A stretch of DNA of 64,000 nt from NCBI GenBank assembly GCA_947623585.1, contig CANQHA010000007.1, forward strand, positions 1 through 64,000. The letters are read 5' to 3'. Source of the DNA: an uncultured Clostridia bacterium. GTDB lineage: Bacteria > Bacillota > Clostridia > Oscillospirales > Ruminococcaceae. Position numbers and translations under genes: made by a program. Each line of letters begins with the position of its first letter. Position 1 is the first letter of the stretch. The notes under the pieces were generated by a model that was not told where the DNA came from, searched no databases, and saw nothing but the letters and a program-made list of their open reading frames with translations. This document shows, piece after piece, positions 51,354-62,100 of this stretch.

Positions 51354-51382
51354 TTGACACGGCGGGCGGTTAGTGGTATTAT
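51354..51382 (+). promoter_or_regulatory. Promoter of the MATE transporter gene
   Basis: TTGACA (51354-51359), 17-base spacer, TATTAT (51377-51382). Confidence 0.88.
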
Positions 51383-51439
51383 AGTAAAAGATGTATAAAG
51401 CATGATTACAATATATCAATGATGTTAAGGAAGTTTGAA

Positions 51440-52834
51440 ATGAGTTCACCAATGCAGTCACTGAAAAAATTCTTCTCGCCAAAGGATATGTCGGTGGGAA
51501 GCCCAGCCTTGAGAATCGCAGAGTTCGCAATACCTATGCTTATCGGAAACATAGCGCAGCAGCTTTATAACACCGTCGATACCATAGTCGTAGGAAAATA
51601 TGTCGGAGACGGGGCGATCGCCGCGGTCGGCGGAGCTTCGCCGGTTTTAAACCTCATGCTCGCCCTGATGATCGGTCTTTCGACCGGTGTAGGAATACTC
51701 GTTTCGCAGTATTTCGGAGCAAAGGACCGCGAAATGCTCTCGACGACGATCGGAAACTGCATAACCCTGACGGCGATAGGCTCGCTGATAATAATGCTTT
51801 TGGGAAGCGTTCTGACGGCGCCTCTCCTCTCGGCCCTGAAGACCCCAGAGGGCGATATTTTTCGCTGGAGCCGCGATTACCTGCTCGTCTGCTTCTTGGG
51901 GATCGTCGGAATGTTCTATTATAACATTCTCTCCGGCGTTCTGAGGGGTATGGGCGACTCGGTATCGGCGCTCGGATTTCTTCTTATCTCGGCGATACTC
52001 AATATCGGGCTCGACCTTTTGTTCGTTGCGGTCTTCGGGCTCGAGGTATTCGGCGTTGCCCTCGCAACGGTTATTTCACAGGCGATCTCCGCGATATGCT
52101 GCTACATAAAAATGCTTCATATGCGCGAGGTCTTTGATATCAAACGCAAATATTTCAAACTGACCTCGGTGACGACCGAGACCCTGCGCCTCGGTATTCC
52201 GTCGGGGCTGACTCAGGCTATATTCTCGGTAGCTATGCTTATCGTTCAGCGCCTCACAAACAGCTTCGGCGACGCCGTTATGGCGGCAAACGTCGTTGTT
52301 ATGAGGGTCGACGGCTTTGCAATGATGCCTAACTTCTCCTTCGGTCAGGCTATGACGATGTATACCGGCCAGAACGTCGGCGCAAGAAAATTGGACAGGA
52401 TAAAAAGCGGCACCGCTCAGGGAACCGTTATGGCGGTGTCGGTCTCGGCGTTCTTCCTCGGGCTGATCCTTTTGTTCGGGCACTCGCTGATGGGACTTTT
52501 CACCGATACCGAAGCGCTTATCGACATGAGCTACGGAATGATGTGCATTCTTGCCGCGGGATATGTCGCGATGGGCGTTACGCAGTCTTTGGCGGGAGTT
52601 ATGCGCGGCGCAGGAGATACGATGACGCCGATGTGGATTTCTCTTTTCACGACCGTTATTTTACGCGTTCCGCTCGCATATGCTATCGCTTTTCTCACAA
52701 GGACCGACGCGCTTCCGAACGGCGACTATCGCTGCCTGCCGATATCGCTTCTCGTGTCATGGATAGTCGGTATGCTCGTTCACGTCGCGGCGTTCTTGGC
52801 GGGAAAATGGAAGCGAAGAATACTTGATTATTGA
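51440..52834 (+). CDS. MATE-family efflux transporter
   Basis: 464 residues. The ATG at 51440 has TAAGGAAG 7 bases before; an ATG at 51419 lacks a site. Twelve membrane helices in two six-helix halves; IPMLIGNIAQQLYNTVDTIV and GKYVGDGAIAAVGGASPVLN are the characteristic N-terminal motifs, and the second half starts LRLGIPSGLTQAIFSVAMLI. DinF/NorM-like Na+ or H+ coupled exporter of toxic compounds; substrate unknown. Confidence 0.92.
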   Translation: MSSPMQSLKKFFSPKDMSVGSPALRIAEFAIPMLIGNIAQQLYNTVDTIVVGKYVGDGAIAAVGGASPVLNLMLALMIGLSTGVGILVSQYFGAKDREMLSTTIGNCITLTAIGSLIIMLLGSVLTAPLLSALKTPEGDIFRWSRDYLLVCFLGIVGMFYYNILSGVLRGMGDSVSALGFLLISAILNIGLDLLFVAVFGLEVFGVALATVISQAISAICCYIKMLHMREVFDIKRKYFKLTSVTTETLRLGIPSGLTQAIFSVAMLIVQRLTNSFGDAVMAANVVVMRVDGFAMMPNFSFGQAMTMYTGQNVGARKLDRIKSGTAQGTVMAVSVSAFFLGLILLFGHSLMGLFTDTEALIDMSYGMMCILAAGYVAMGVTQSLAGVMRGAGDTMTPMWISLFTTVILRVPLAYAIAFLTRTDALPNGDYRCLPISLLVSWIVGMLVHVAAFLAGKWKRRILDY

Positions 52835-52899
52835 GGCTTGATATTAGGGAAAGGCTGAGACGAAAAGAAGCGGGATTTGCATAAGTAACGGAGACTGTG

Positions 52900-53544
52900 A
52901 TGCTGAATTTTTTGAATAATATACGATGTGTTGAAAAGAAAATTCCCATAAAAAGGCAAATAATAAATACTGCTGCCGTAGCAATTTTGGGAATTATATT
53001 GGGAGCGCTTTCAAAGTTTTTGGATACCGTCCCCATCAATCATTTGCCCGCTTTGCTTCAATATCTGGATGTGGCAAACTTTTTGGGACGGTTTGCAATA
53101 TGGATATTCATCGCCGTATGCATTTCGATTTACAGCTTGTCATCATTAAGGGCGGCAATCAACGTTTTCCTGTTCTTTGCGGGTATGGTTCTCAGCTATT
53201 ATTTATACTCGACATTCATAGCGGGGTTTTTCCCGAAAAGTTATGCGATGATTTGGATCGGTTTTACCGTTGTTTCTCCGTTGCTTGCCTTTATTTGTTG
53301 GTATGCAAAAGGCGAAAGCAGAATATCGCTGTTTCTTTCTGCGGGAATAATAGCCGTTCTTTTTAATATGTCGTTTGCGTACGGGATCGGATATTTTAAC
53401 AGCCTCTCGCTTTTGGAAGCGCTGACATTTTTATGCGGGTGCTTCGTTATGAAACGCAAATCCGTAATAAGCACCGCGATTATGACAGTGATAGGCGTTG
53501 CGTTTGCCTTTGCGCTTAATATCGCCATGCCGTTTGCTTTCTGA
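52900..53544 (+). CDS. Integral membrane protein, unknown family
   Basis: 214 residues, ATG at 52900 with CGGAG upstream (a GTG at 52897 is possible). Six membrane helices (IINTAAVAILGIILGALSKF, FAIWIFIAVCISIYSLSSLR, INVFLFFAGMVLSYYLYS, SYAMIWIGFTVVSPLLAFIC, LFLSAGIIAVLFNMSFAYG, ISTAIMTVIGVAFAFALNIA). No recognised motif. Base composition is more AT-rich than neighbours. It may belong to the MATE transcript 66 bases upstream. Confidence 0.7.
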   Translation: MLNFLNNIRCVEKKIPIKRQIINTAAVAILGIILGALSKFLDTVPINHLPALLQYLDVANFLGRFAIWIFIAVCISIYSLSSLRAAINVFLFFAGMVLSYYLYSTFIAGFFPKSYAMIWIGFTVVSPLLAFICWYAKGESRISLFLSAGIIAVLFNMSFAYGIGYFNSLSLLEALTFLCGCFVMKRKSVISTAIMTVIGVAFAFALNIAMPFAF

Positions 53545-53590
53545 TAAAGTCCCGGTTATCGTCGGGCGGATTTTTTATGCCCCCTTCTAC

Positions 53591-53628
53591 GCAAAAAAGC
53601 AGACTTCAAAAGTCTGCTCTTTTTTATT
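53591..53628. terminator. Bidirectional terminator
   Basis: AGCAGACT (53598-53605), 5-base loop, AGTCTGCT (53611-53618), A-run before and CTTTTTTATTT after; between convergent genes. Confidence 0.88.
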
Positions 53629-53641
53629 TATTTTTCGCAAA

Positions 53642-54781
53642 TCAGGCGCCGAGGAGGGTTTTGAGCTCGGCGGTCAGCTTTTCGGCGGCCTTTGAGTGGG
53701 TGGCTTCGGTCGGGTGCCAGTCGGCGGCAAAGCCGTCGGAAGCCTCGCGGTCGTCAAGCATAAGCGAATAGACGTTTGTGTCGCCGGTCTCGGCGGAATA
53801 CTCAGAAACCGCAGCCTCGACATAGGGATAAAGATTCTGACCCATCATGCCGAGCACGCAGAGTATCAACGCGTCGGGGTTGCGCTTGCGAACGGTCTTT
53901 AACAGCGAGACGTACTCTTTTTGATATTCCGAGCAGCGCTCGGGGATATTTTTGCAATAGCTGTCATCGTTGGTGCCGAGGTTTATTACCACCGCGTCGG
54001 GCTTGCGGGAAAATTTCCATTCCTTCTCGGACGGCTTGAAATCGGGGTTCTCGGACCATGTGTAGCCGTATTTTTCATAATACTGCGGAACCGTCTGCTC
54101 GCTTATTTTGACGTCGCCGTTTGTGAAGCCGGAAATTATTCCGTAGCCGCTGTAAGAGACCATCGACCAGTCGGCGCCCAAGGCCTCGGCGGTCTTAAAC
54201 GCATAGGTCTTTGTGACGTCCTCGGTTTTTGTGGAGAAGTGGTGGTCGCGGTCTTCGTCGTCTACGCCGTAGCCGCAGGTTATGGAATCTCCGACAAATT
54301 CTATTAAGACGTCGCTCTCGGGAGCGGGCCTTACGTTTCCGCCGGTAACGGTTATATCGGATATGCAATACGTTGACATCGCCGACTCGGACAGCTTGAT
54401 TATCCGCACCGTCACTTCTTCCTCGACGTCGCTCTCAAAAACGTCAAAGGTCTTTACCGCGGAATCTATCATGTCGTCGATAACGCGCTCGCCGTTTACA
54501 TAAATCGCTATGCGGGCGTGATTGTCGGCCATCGAGGGGGTCGAGCTGTTTGAATCGCCCGTCACCGTGACGCTGCACGCGGTTCCGGAAAAAATAAATT
54601 CAACGCCGGTGCCCGAAAGCGCGCAGTAAATTCCGCCGTCGGAATAATAGGCCCTGCCGAGAGTTTTGAAGTTCTTTTCTTTAAGGTCGAGCGATCTCAC
54701 TTTTATTCCCCCGTCCGCCGCGCAGCCGCAAAGCGTCATCAGCGCCGCCAAAAGCAACGCGGCAATTTTTTTGATTTTCAT
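53642..54781 (-). CDS. SGNH/GDSL-type esterase lipoprotein (CE2-like)
   Basis: 379 residues, ATG at 54781 with GGAGGGATCC upstream (a longer frame lacks a site). Lipoprotein signal KKIAALLLAALMTLCGC. N-terminal jelly-roll (about 30-155, YYSDGGIYCALSGTGVEFIF), then an SGNH hydrolase: VGDSITCGYG (catalytic Ser), NLGTNDDSY, and DWHPTEATH (Asp/His). The two-domain layout is that of carbohydrate-esterase family 2 acetylxylan/acetyl-glucan esterases. Probably deacetylates plant or mucin-type glycans at the cell surface; family-based. Confidence 0.85.
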   Translation of the reverse strand: MKIKKIAALLLAALMTLCGCAADGGIKVRSLDLKEKNFKTLGRAYYSDGGIYCALSGTGVEFIFSGTACSVTVTGDSNSSTPSMADNHARIAIYVNGERVIDDMIDSAVKTFDVFESDVEEEVTVRIIKLSESAMSTYCISDITVTGGNVRPAPESDVLIEFVGDSITCGYGVDDEDRDHHFSTKTEDVTKTYAFKTAEALGADWSMVSYSGYGIISGFTNGDVKISEQTVPQYYEKYGYTWSENPDFKPSEKEWKFSRKPDAVVINLGTNDDSYCKNIPERCSEYQKEYVSLLKTVRKRNPDALILCVLGMMGQNLYPYVEAAVSEYSAETGDTNVYSLMLDDREASDGFAADWHPTEATHSKAAEKLTAELKTLLGA

Positions 54782-54813
54782 TCGGATCCCTCCAAAGGAA
54801 CGTTTATGATAAT

Positions 54814-54842
54814 ATATTAACACCTGCGGGGAGAATTGTCAA
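54814..54842 (-). promoter_or_regulatory. Promoter of the CE2-like lipoprotein gene
   Basis: On minus: TTGACA (54842-54837), 17-base spacer, TAATAT (54819-54814). Confidence 0.75.
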
Positions 54843-54875
54843 TAAAAATAGGAGCGGGACGCGGCAAGAGGACAG

Positions 54876-54930
54876 AAGTTAGAGGTTAGAGATTAGAGAT
54901 TAGAGATTAGAGGTGTCGCCGGTGGCGACA
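54876..54930. repeat. Tandem AGATTAGAG microsatellite and GTGTCGCC hairpin (family D copy)
   Basis: Three AGATTAGAG units and related TTAGAGG units (about 54883-54912), directly followed by GGTGTCGCC-GGT-GGCGACA. Related to 50762-50815. Confidence 0.65.
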
Positions 54931-54991
54931 TATTTTATGGATAATGCGTGAGGAAAGGGCGATTTTAAGGAGCGGAGCGAGCCGCGTTGCA

Positions 54992-55082
54992 GGGGCGAAG
55001 CCCGGGCGCGCGCAGCGCGCCTTGCCCGCCGCCGCGGCGGCGGGCAAGACCCCGCCCGAAGGGCGGGGGCGGGATTCGCCCC
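54992..55082. repeat. Family C hairpin element, copy 2
   Basis: Outer stem GGGGCGAAGCCCG (54992-55004) pairs with 55070-55082 (one mismatch). Inside: GGCGCGC-GCA-GCGCGCC (55005-55021), a 28-bp perfect palindrome (55021-55048) and CCCCGCCC-GAA-GGGCGGGG (55050-55068). The arms differ from copy 1 at 29537-29629 but the plan is the same. Flanks contain GCAAAGGTGGGGCGC twice (about 55096 and 55221). Confidence 0.8.
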
Positions 55083-55287
55083 GCGATCAGGGAGCAAAGG
55101 TGGGGCGCACATTTCGCGCACATTATCCTTGGCATCTCAGGCGGCCGCGAAAACGCGCCTCGGAATCCGGCGGTCCGACCTCTGACCTCTGTTTTCTTGA
55201 CGCGGCCGCTGGCCACGCCTTGCAAAGGTGGGGCGCGCACCTTTTGCACTCCGTTTAATATAATGATAACGGAGGTGTAACGCGCTT

Positions 55288-56091
55288 ATGAACAATTTCG
55301 TGACGGCGGCGCTTATCGCAACTCTCGGAACGTGGCTCGTGACCGCTCTCGGCGCCGCAACCGTCGTCTTTTTTAAATCTCCCGACCAAAAAATCATGAA
55401 CCTTATGCTCGGCTTCGCTTCGGGAGTTATGATAGCGGCGAGCTTCTGGTCGCTTTTGCAGCCCGCGATCGACCTCGCCGAAAATTCAAAGGGACTCCCC
55501 GCTTACATCGTCGCGACGCTCGGTTTTCTCAGCGGAGCGGTTTTTATGTGGGCGTCGGATAAAGCAGTTTCTTTTGCAAGACGAAAGGCAAACAACACTC
55601 AGGGACGAAAAAACGAACGCCTGAACAGAATAATCATGCTTGTTATGTCGATAACCCTGCACAATATCCCCGAGGGGCTCGCGGTCGGCGTCGCTTTCGG
55701 AGCGCTGAGCCGCGAAAACGCCACAGCCGAGGGATTTATGGGCGCCGTGACCATCGCGGTGGGAATCGGTCTTCAGAATTTTCCCGAGGGCGCCGCGGTC
55801 TCGGTCCCGCTTCGGAGAGAAGGCTATTCGAGAAAAAACAGCTTTCTCTTGGGGCAGGCTTCGGGAATGGTCGAGCCGATAGCAGGCGTGATTGGCGCTC
55901 TGACCGTCGTTTACGTCGAGGCGATACTGCCCTATGCCCTGTCGTTTGCGGCGGGCGCGATGATACTCGTCGCGGTCCACGAGCTTATTCCCGAATGTCA
56001 GCGAAATCAGTCGGATAACCCGTATTTTTCAACAATGGGCATCGTCGGCGGCTTCGCGGTGATGATGCTGCTCGACGTGATGCTGGGATAA
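55288..56091 (+). CDS. ZIP-family divalent metal transporter
   Basis: 267 residues, ATG at 55288 with GGAGGTG upstream; TATAAT at 55259-55264 is a probable -10. Eight membrane helices. Helix IV HNIPEGLAVGVAFGAL and helix V FPEGAAVSVPLRREG carry the metal-binding HNxPEG/xFPEG motifs. GufA/ZupT-like importer of Zn2+, Mn2+ or Fe2+. A His-poor, basic loop lies between helices III and IV (RRKANNTQGRKNERLNR). Stands alone. Confidence 0.9.
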   Translation: MNNFVTAALIATLGTWLVTALGAATVVFFKSPDQKIMNLMLGFASGVMIAASFWSLLQPAIDLAENSKGLPAYIVATLGFLSGAVFMWASDKAVSFARRKANNTQGRKNERLNRIIMLVMSITLHNIPEGLAVGVAFGALSRENATAEGFMGAVTIAVGIGLQNFPEGAAVSVPLRREGYSRKNSFLLGQASGMVEPIAGVIGALTVVYVEAILPYALSFAAGAMILVAVHELIPECQRNQSDNPYFSTMGIVGGFAVMMLLDVMLG

Positions 56092-56094
56092 AAG

Positions 56095-56136
56095 GAAAAC
56101 AGACGCACCCGCTTTTGCAGACGCGTCTGTTTTCAA
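56095..56136. terminator. Stem-loop terminator between ZIP transporter and giant surface protein
   Basis: GAAAACAGACGC (56095-56106) pairs with GCGTCTGTTTTC (56123-56134). T/A-rich on both sides; serves convergent genes. Confidence 0.75.
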
Positions 56137-56159
56137 TGAGAGAGATTAAGGTGAAGGCA

Positions 56160-59100
56160 TTATTTGCGCCGGTGTGAAAGCGCCGCTGCTGCCGCGAAAA
56201 ACACGGCGGCCGCCGAAGCGGGCAAAAGCCCTGTTTCGGGATTGGCGGGGTCCTCCGAGACCTCTGCGCCCTCGATTGGCCGCTCGATCTCTACGCCGTC
56301 GTCGGGAATCGTCTCGACGTCTGACGAGCTGTCGCCCGACGGCAGAGTTTCAGACGGAACGGTCGGCAGGCTCGGTATCGACGGCACAGACGGCTCGGCA
56401 GGAGTTGACGGCTGAGAAGGAGGCCCGGGAGGCGCTATCGGAAGATCGGGACCCGTTGAACGGTTGAGGTTCGTTACAAGCGCCGTGGACTCGGTATCGG
56501 CCTGAATAACACCGCTTGTTCCGGAAGTGTACTCGGGCAGAATCCTGTATCTTGTGCCGGTGAGATTTTCGGTTATTTCATATGTCACGCCCTCGGGCAG
56601 ACCGAGTATCGTTATCTTTCCGCCGCCTGAAACGTTTATTACATCGCCGTTTGAAACGGTGCCGCCGCCCTCGCCGACATAGCCGAACTCTCCGACCAAG
56701 GGATTGCCGTTTACATCGGTGAATTTAACGGTGAACGGGAACAAAGTGTGATCCTCGTACTCGAGCCACCTGTAATCGTAAACCACCTTTGAAATGCTAA
56801 GCGAGCCGGTTTTGATGTAGTAGACGAATTCGGCTTCGGAGGTTGTTCCGTCAATGATGTGACCAGACGAGCCGACGGCAGACCTCTGATAATACCAGTT
56901 TACGGGCTTTGCGGAGACGGTGTAGCCTACCCCCGCGGGGAGATCGACCGCTATCGCGGTTTCGTTGTTTTTGAGCGTTACCGTCGCGACGCCGCCGACA
57001 AATTCCATCAGCTTGCCGCTTTCGGGCGCTGCGCTGTTAAACCTCAGAGAATGGTCGATAGGCTGATCGAGAGTTATCGTATACTCGAATTCCTGAGCGT
57101 CATAGCTTACGTTGCCGCCGGTCTCAAATTCGACGAGATTTGTAAGTCTGAGACTTCCGACGTGCCATTTGTTGCTGAAAACGGCGGTCGAACGGACAGA
57201 TTCGGAGATGGTTCCCGTCTCGTTTATCGAGGTGACCTTGAAGTATATGTTCTCAGTCTCAAAGACCGAATAGACGCAGCCGGCGGGAATTGCGCTTATT
57301 ATCGCTCTTTCGCCGTGTCTCAAAGAGATGTGAGCTTCGCCCAAAGCGTCGAATTCAACCGTCTGATCGGCGAGCGTCATTATCTCACCCTGCGGGAGGA
57401 CTGCGGGATAAAGCCCCGAAACGGGGTTGCCGAAAGCGTCGGTCAGTTTTATCGTAAAGTCGAAAAGCTCGGAGGTCTCGGTGCCGACGACGTTGTTTAT
57501 TATCGCGAGGCTGCCGCCCGAGTGAACTTCGGGCGGGGCGTCTTTGTGATTCACAAACGCCGCCTCAAAAGACGTGCCCTCGATCACAACGCCGCTGATG
57601 AAGCCCTCGGCGGGAACGGTCGAATAACCGTCGGCGCCCGCGTCAAGCTCGGTAACGGTGAACATCGTTCCGGCGGGAATGCCGCTTATATTGACGCTCT
57701 GACCGTGTGAAAGCGTGAAGTCGGAAATTCCCGAAGTGAAGTTAAGATCGCCGTATATACCCTCGAGCGGAAGCCCGATGAGCTCTAATCTGAAGCCGAA
57801 CGGACGGCTGCGGTCGGAAGCGGTGCCCGAAACGGTGTTTCTGACGGTTATTCCGCCCGACGGAACGGTGTTTACAAACGCCTCAGCAGCGCCCGCCTCG
57901 GTTATCACGCCGGTTTTTGCAGCGGCGTCGGGTATCATTCCGCGAGCGTCGATCTCGGTGACGGTGTAGGCGGCTCCGACCGGAAGCGAGGGTATTAAAA
58001 CGTGCTGACCGTCAGAGAGGGTGAACTCGCCCACGCCTTCGGAAATTACGCCGACCGGAGCGCCGAAGCCGTCGAATATCTGACCCGAGAAGCCGTCCGA
58101 TATCTCAATGGAGAATCTGAACGGAAGCGCGGAGAAATCATGGCCGACGACGGTTTTTGAAACTATCAGCGAGCAGGGAGTTAAAACTGTGTTTGTGAAC
58201 ACAGCCGAAGCGCCCGAGCCCTCGGGGATAACGCCCGATTCTCCGACCGAAACGGTCGTGCAGCCGACGTTTGCGTTGGTCTCAATCACGGTGTAGGAAA
58301 GCCCGGACGGAATGCCCGCCGCGGTTACGCTTTGATTGCCGGTGAGGGTGACCTCGGCGACGCCGTTTGTGAATATCAAGCCGCCGCAAACGCCGCTGAA
58401 CGCGGGATCGCTTAGCTGAACGACGAAGCTGTAAGTCTCTGCTCCCGAACCGCCGACGACCCTGCTCATTACGGTGAGACCGCCGGTTTTTCTTGAGCTG
58501 ACTATCTCTATCGCCGAGACCTCGTTTGCCGCGACGACGCCGCTTGCGCCGATGATTTCGGTGCTGAAGCCCGAAGAATCGCCGAGAGGTGAAAGCGTGT
58601 AGGCCGCTCCCTTGGGAAGACCGGATATCTCGATCCTGTCGCCGTCGCCGAGGCTTAACAGCGCGGTTCCGCCGATTATCGTTCCGCTCTGAGTGCCGAA
58701 GTAGGCAAACTCGTCGGTCAAGGGGGCGCCGGTCTCGTCGGTAAGATAAAGGGTATAGCCGAACCTTGCCGAGTCGCTTTGATAGCCGACAACGGTGTTA
58801 GTTATCAAAAGACCGCCGCTGACCTTTTCGTTGTAGAATATCGCGGTGACGCTCTCGTTTTCGGGAACAATGCCGCTTTGATTGCTTGAATGGGTCTCAA
58901 AGCCGAGGGAGTTGGCCTCGAGCTCTATGACGTCATAGCTTATGTCGGATGGAAGATCGGCAAACGTTACCGACTGACCCGAGGAAAGCTCGAACGAGGC
59001 GGTTCCGCCGACGAACTGAATTCCGCCGTAGACGCCGTTTATCGACGTGTCGCCGAGAATTATGCGATAGTGGAAGATCGTTGACTCGGGCGCGCCCGAA

Positions 59101-62100
59101 ACGATGTTGGTGACGGATACCGTTCCGAAGCTGAGCTCGGTGAAGCTGTAAGTATTTATTATCTCGGCGGTCGCCGGCGCTTTTGAGTTTCCGACCGAGC
59201 CCTCGGAAATGCCTCCGTTTTCGGGAGTATAGCCCGAGGCTTCTGAAATCTCTTTGACGGAATATCTCGTTCCGGCGGGGAGATCTTTAAACGTCGCGAT
59301 ATCACCTCCGGCAAGGCGCAGCTCGGCATAGCCGTTTATCGCGGCTCCGCTTGCGCCGCTTGAAAGATCGAATTCGTAAGCGCCGTCAAGAGGAGCTCCG
59401 AGACTGTCGCTAAGACGGACCTCGAACAGGAATTCGGTTCTTGAAGCGGGCATATCGCTTCCGGGCGCGGGCTGAACGGTCTTTGTAACCGAGAGATCGC
59501 CCACGGGATATGCCGAGACGGGCTCGGAATGGATCCAGCCGTCGGCCGAGATTTTGGGAAGCGAAAGCTCGTGACCCTCGGGGTCGCCCGCCCGGGCATA
59601 CGCGGTCTCGGACCAGAGAGTGTAAGCCGAAACATAGGGAACGGAAGCGGTGTAGCTTACCGATTTTTCGGAGCCGTCGCTTATCTCGCCTATTTTCCAG
59701 ACTATCGCGCCGGTTGCGAGATCGTACTCCCCTCCCGCAAGAGAGGATTGATCGAGTATCAGCCCGGCCGGGAGATAATCCGCTATTATGACGTTTTCGG
59801 CGCTGCCGCCCTCGACGCCCTCGGCGGAAACGGTGAGGGTGTAGGTGATGACATCGCCCTCGCGAACGGCCGCCGAAGCGCCCGAAATTCCGTTTACGGA
59901 CTGGGTTTTGGTAACGGTTATGCTGTTGAGCGGGTTTATGACCTCGTTGGACGGAGCCTCGACCTCGATGCCGTTATATGTCATCGTTGCGGAGTTGGAA
60001 ATCTGACCCTTTATGGCCGCCTTGGCGGTGACCTTGGCGCGCAGGGTGACATAGCCCTCTTCGCCGCTGTTTGCGGTGAAGGCCCATGTTACGGCGCGGG
60101 TGAGATCGTTATATTCATCGCCGCCGTCAATAAGCTCTAAGCCCTCGTCCAAAACGTCGGTTATAACTATTTGAACGTTGTCCTCGGAAAGAGGATTGAC
60201 CCAGTGGATTCTATACTCTATCTCCTCACCGACAAGAACGCTGCTGCCGTCGCGGGGATAGGTCTCCTCCTTGAAGATATAGCGGTCGGGGTTCTTGGTC
60301 CAGACGAATTTTGCATTGCCCTCGTTGTCTACAAGCGTCGTGCTCGAAGAATAATAGGACTCGGAAGTCTCGGGCATGGTGAGGTCATAGCTTCCCGAAC
60401 GGGCGGGAACGCTTATCTTGAGCACCGCTCCGGCGGGGATGCCGCTTATGACGAGATCCTGTGCTCCTTTAAGAGGAATGCCGTTTTCTTCAAACGTGTG
60501 AGAGCAGCTTGCAGAAACGTCTGCGCCGATGTCGGTTATTGCATAGGCATACTCTCCGATGAGGGTCTTGCCGGCCTCGGCCTCAAAGCTGACGGTGAAC
60601 GGGAATTCGTGAGAGTCGCCCACAGAGGCGCCGACGACAAGGTTCTCTATGGCGTATTGATATGTCGTGTAGGTGTTTGTGAAGCTCAGGTCGGCGGTGG
60701 CGCCGTCGCTGTCTCTGATTATCGAAACCGCGCAGTCAAGCTGACCGTCGAAGCCGTCGTCGGTCACGGTGAACGTTACGGTATAGCTCTCGCCAGAATA
60801 GCTCATGCCCTGAGAAGTGCCGGCGGCCTGAGTTACTTTATAGACGTAGGTGCCGGTCTCTGTGAATTCAAAGGACAGGTCTTCGCTCGCGGTGTAGGCT
60901 TCTTTGCCGAGAGTGAATGAAACGGTCTTTGACGCCTCCGCTGCTCCAGAAGAAGACGTGGAAGAATCAAGCGCGGCGTTGACGGTGAAGGTTTCGCTTG
61001 CATTGAGCGCACCGTTGAGGTTTTCGGTAACTGTTATCACGGTGTTCGCAGGGGCGGGAGAATACTTGTTTGTAAAGCCTGTCTTTGCGCCGTAAACGGG
61101 TCCCGAGACCGAAAGGGTGCCGTTTTTATTGTCGGTCACGGTGTAGGTCAGGGTCACGGGGTCTTCGTCGTATGTCACTCCGACACGCTCGGGCGACGGG
61201 ATAACTTCATTGACCGTGACGGTGTAAGTTCCGGGCTTTGTGAACGTTATGCCGCCGAACGAAATGCTGCCGCCGACGTTTGCGACCGTCTTATCAGTTC
61301 CGCCCGAGGCAAACTCGGCGCCGTCCGTAACATCGCCGGATATCTCGGCTGTGAAGCTGAAAAGACCATCAGTCAAGGGTTCGGGACCGTCGTAGGTTTT
61401 GATGAGGGCGGGGAGGGTTGCGGTGGCGGAGGTGAGGGTGTAAGTGTTGACCGCAGTGACTGTGGCATACTGATGAGTTCCGTCAAATTGGCCGGTGATG
61501 GAAGTGTCGGTTCCGGTCAACTCCTCCGGATTTGTTTTATCATCATTGTCCCGAACGCCGGAGAAGCTGCTAAAGGTATAACCGTCAAAGCTGTATGAGG
61601 ATAATTTGGCTTTAGCTAAATCATCGGGAGTGGGGGCGGTTATTTCCTCGACGGTGAACTTATATGTCGAAAGAAGTTTTTCGATGCTTATGCTCTGATT
61701 GTTTTTGAGCAGAACATAGGCCACGCCGTTCTCAAAGGTTATTTTGCCGATCTCGGGAGCCGCTATCGCCATTATTTCGGAAGATACGGTCGGATAAGTC
61801 GCGGGGAATTCCTTGGTTCCCGCAAGAGTATTCTCAGTTGCGGTATCTTCAAGAGTGATCTTGAAGATAAACTGCTTGTCGTCGTCGGGGGTTATTCCCG
61901 CGGGCGAGGTCTCTATATTTTTAATAACCGTTAAAACACACGGCTCGGGCGTGTAGGTGTTGACAATGACGTTATTTGTGCCGGCTTCGATATAGGCGCT
62001 GCCTGTATTCTCGTCTACTTTTGAATATTCGGGGGTGTTGATTACAAGCCGGCGGGTGCTCTCGTCGAGCGTGACATTATAGGTTACGGTTATGGTGGTT

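Noticed and set aside
54883-54912. AGATTAGAG tandem run considered as a CRISPR or origin iteron
   Set aside because: Units of 9 bp directly abut with no spacers, and no replication gene or DnaA-box cluster is nearby.
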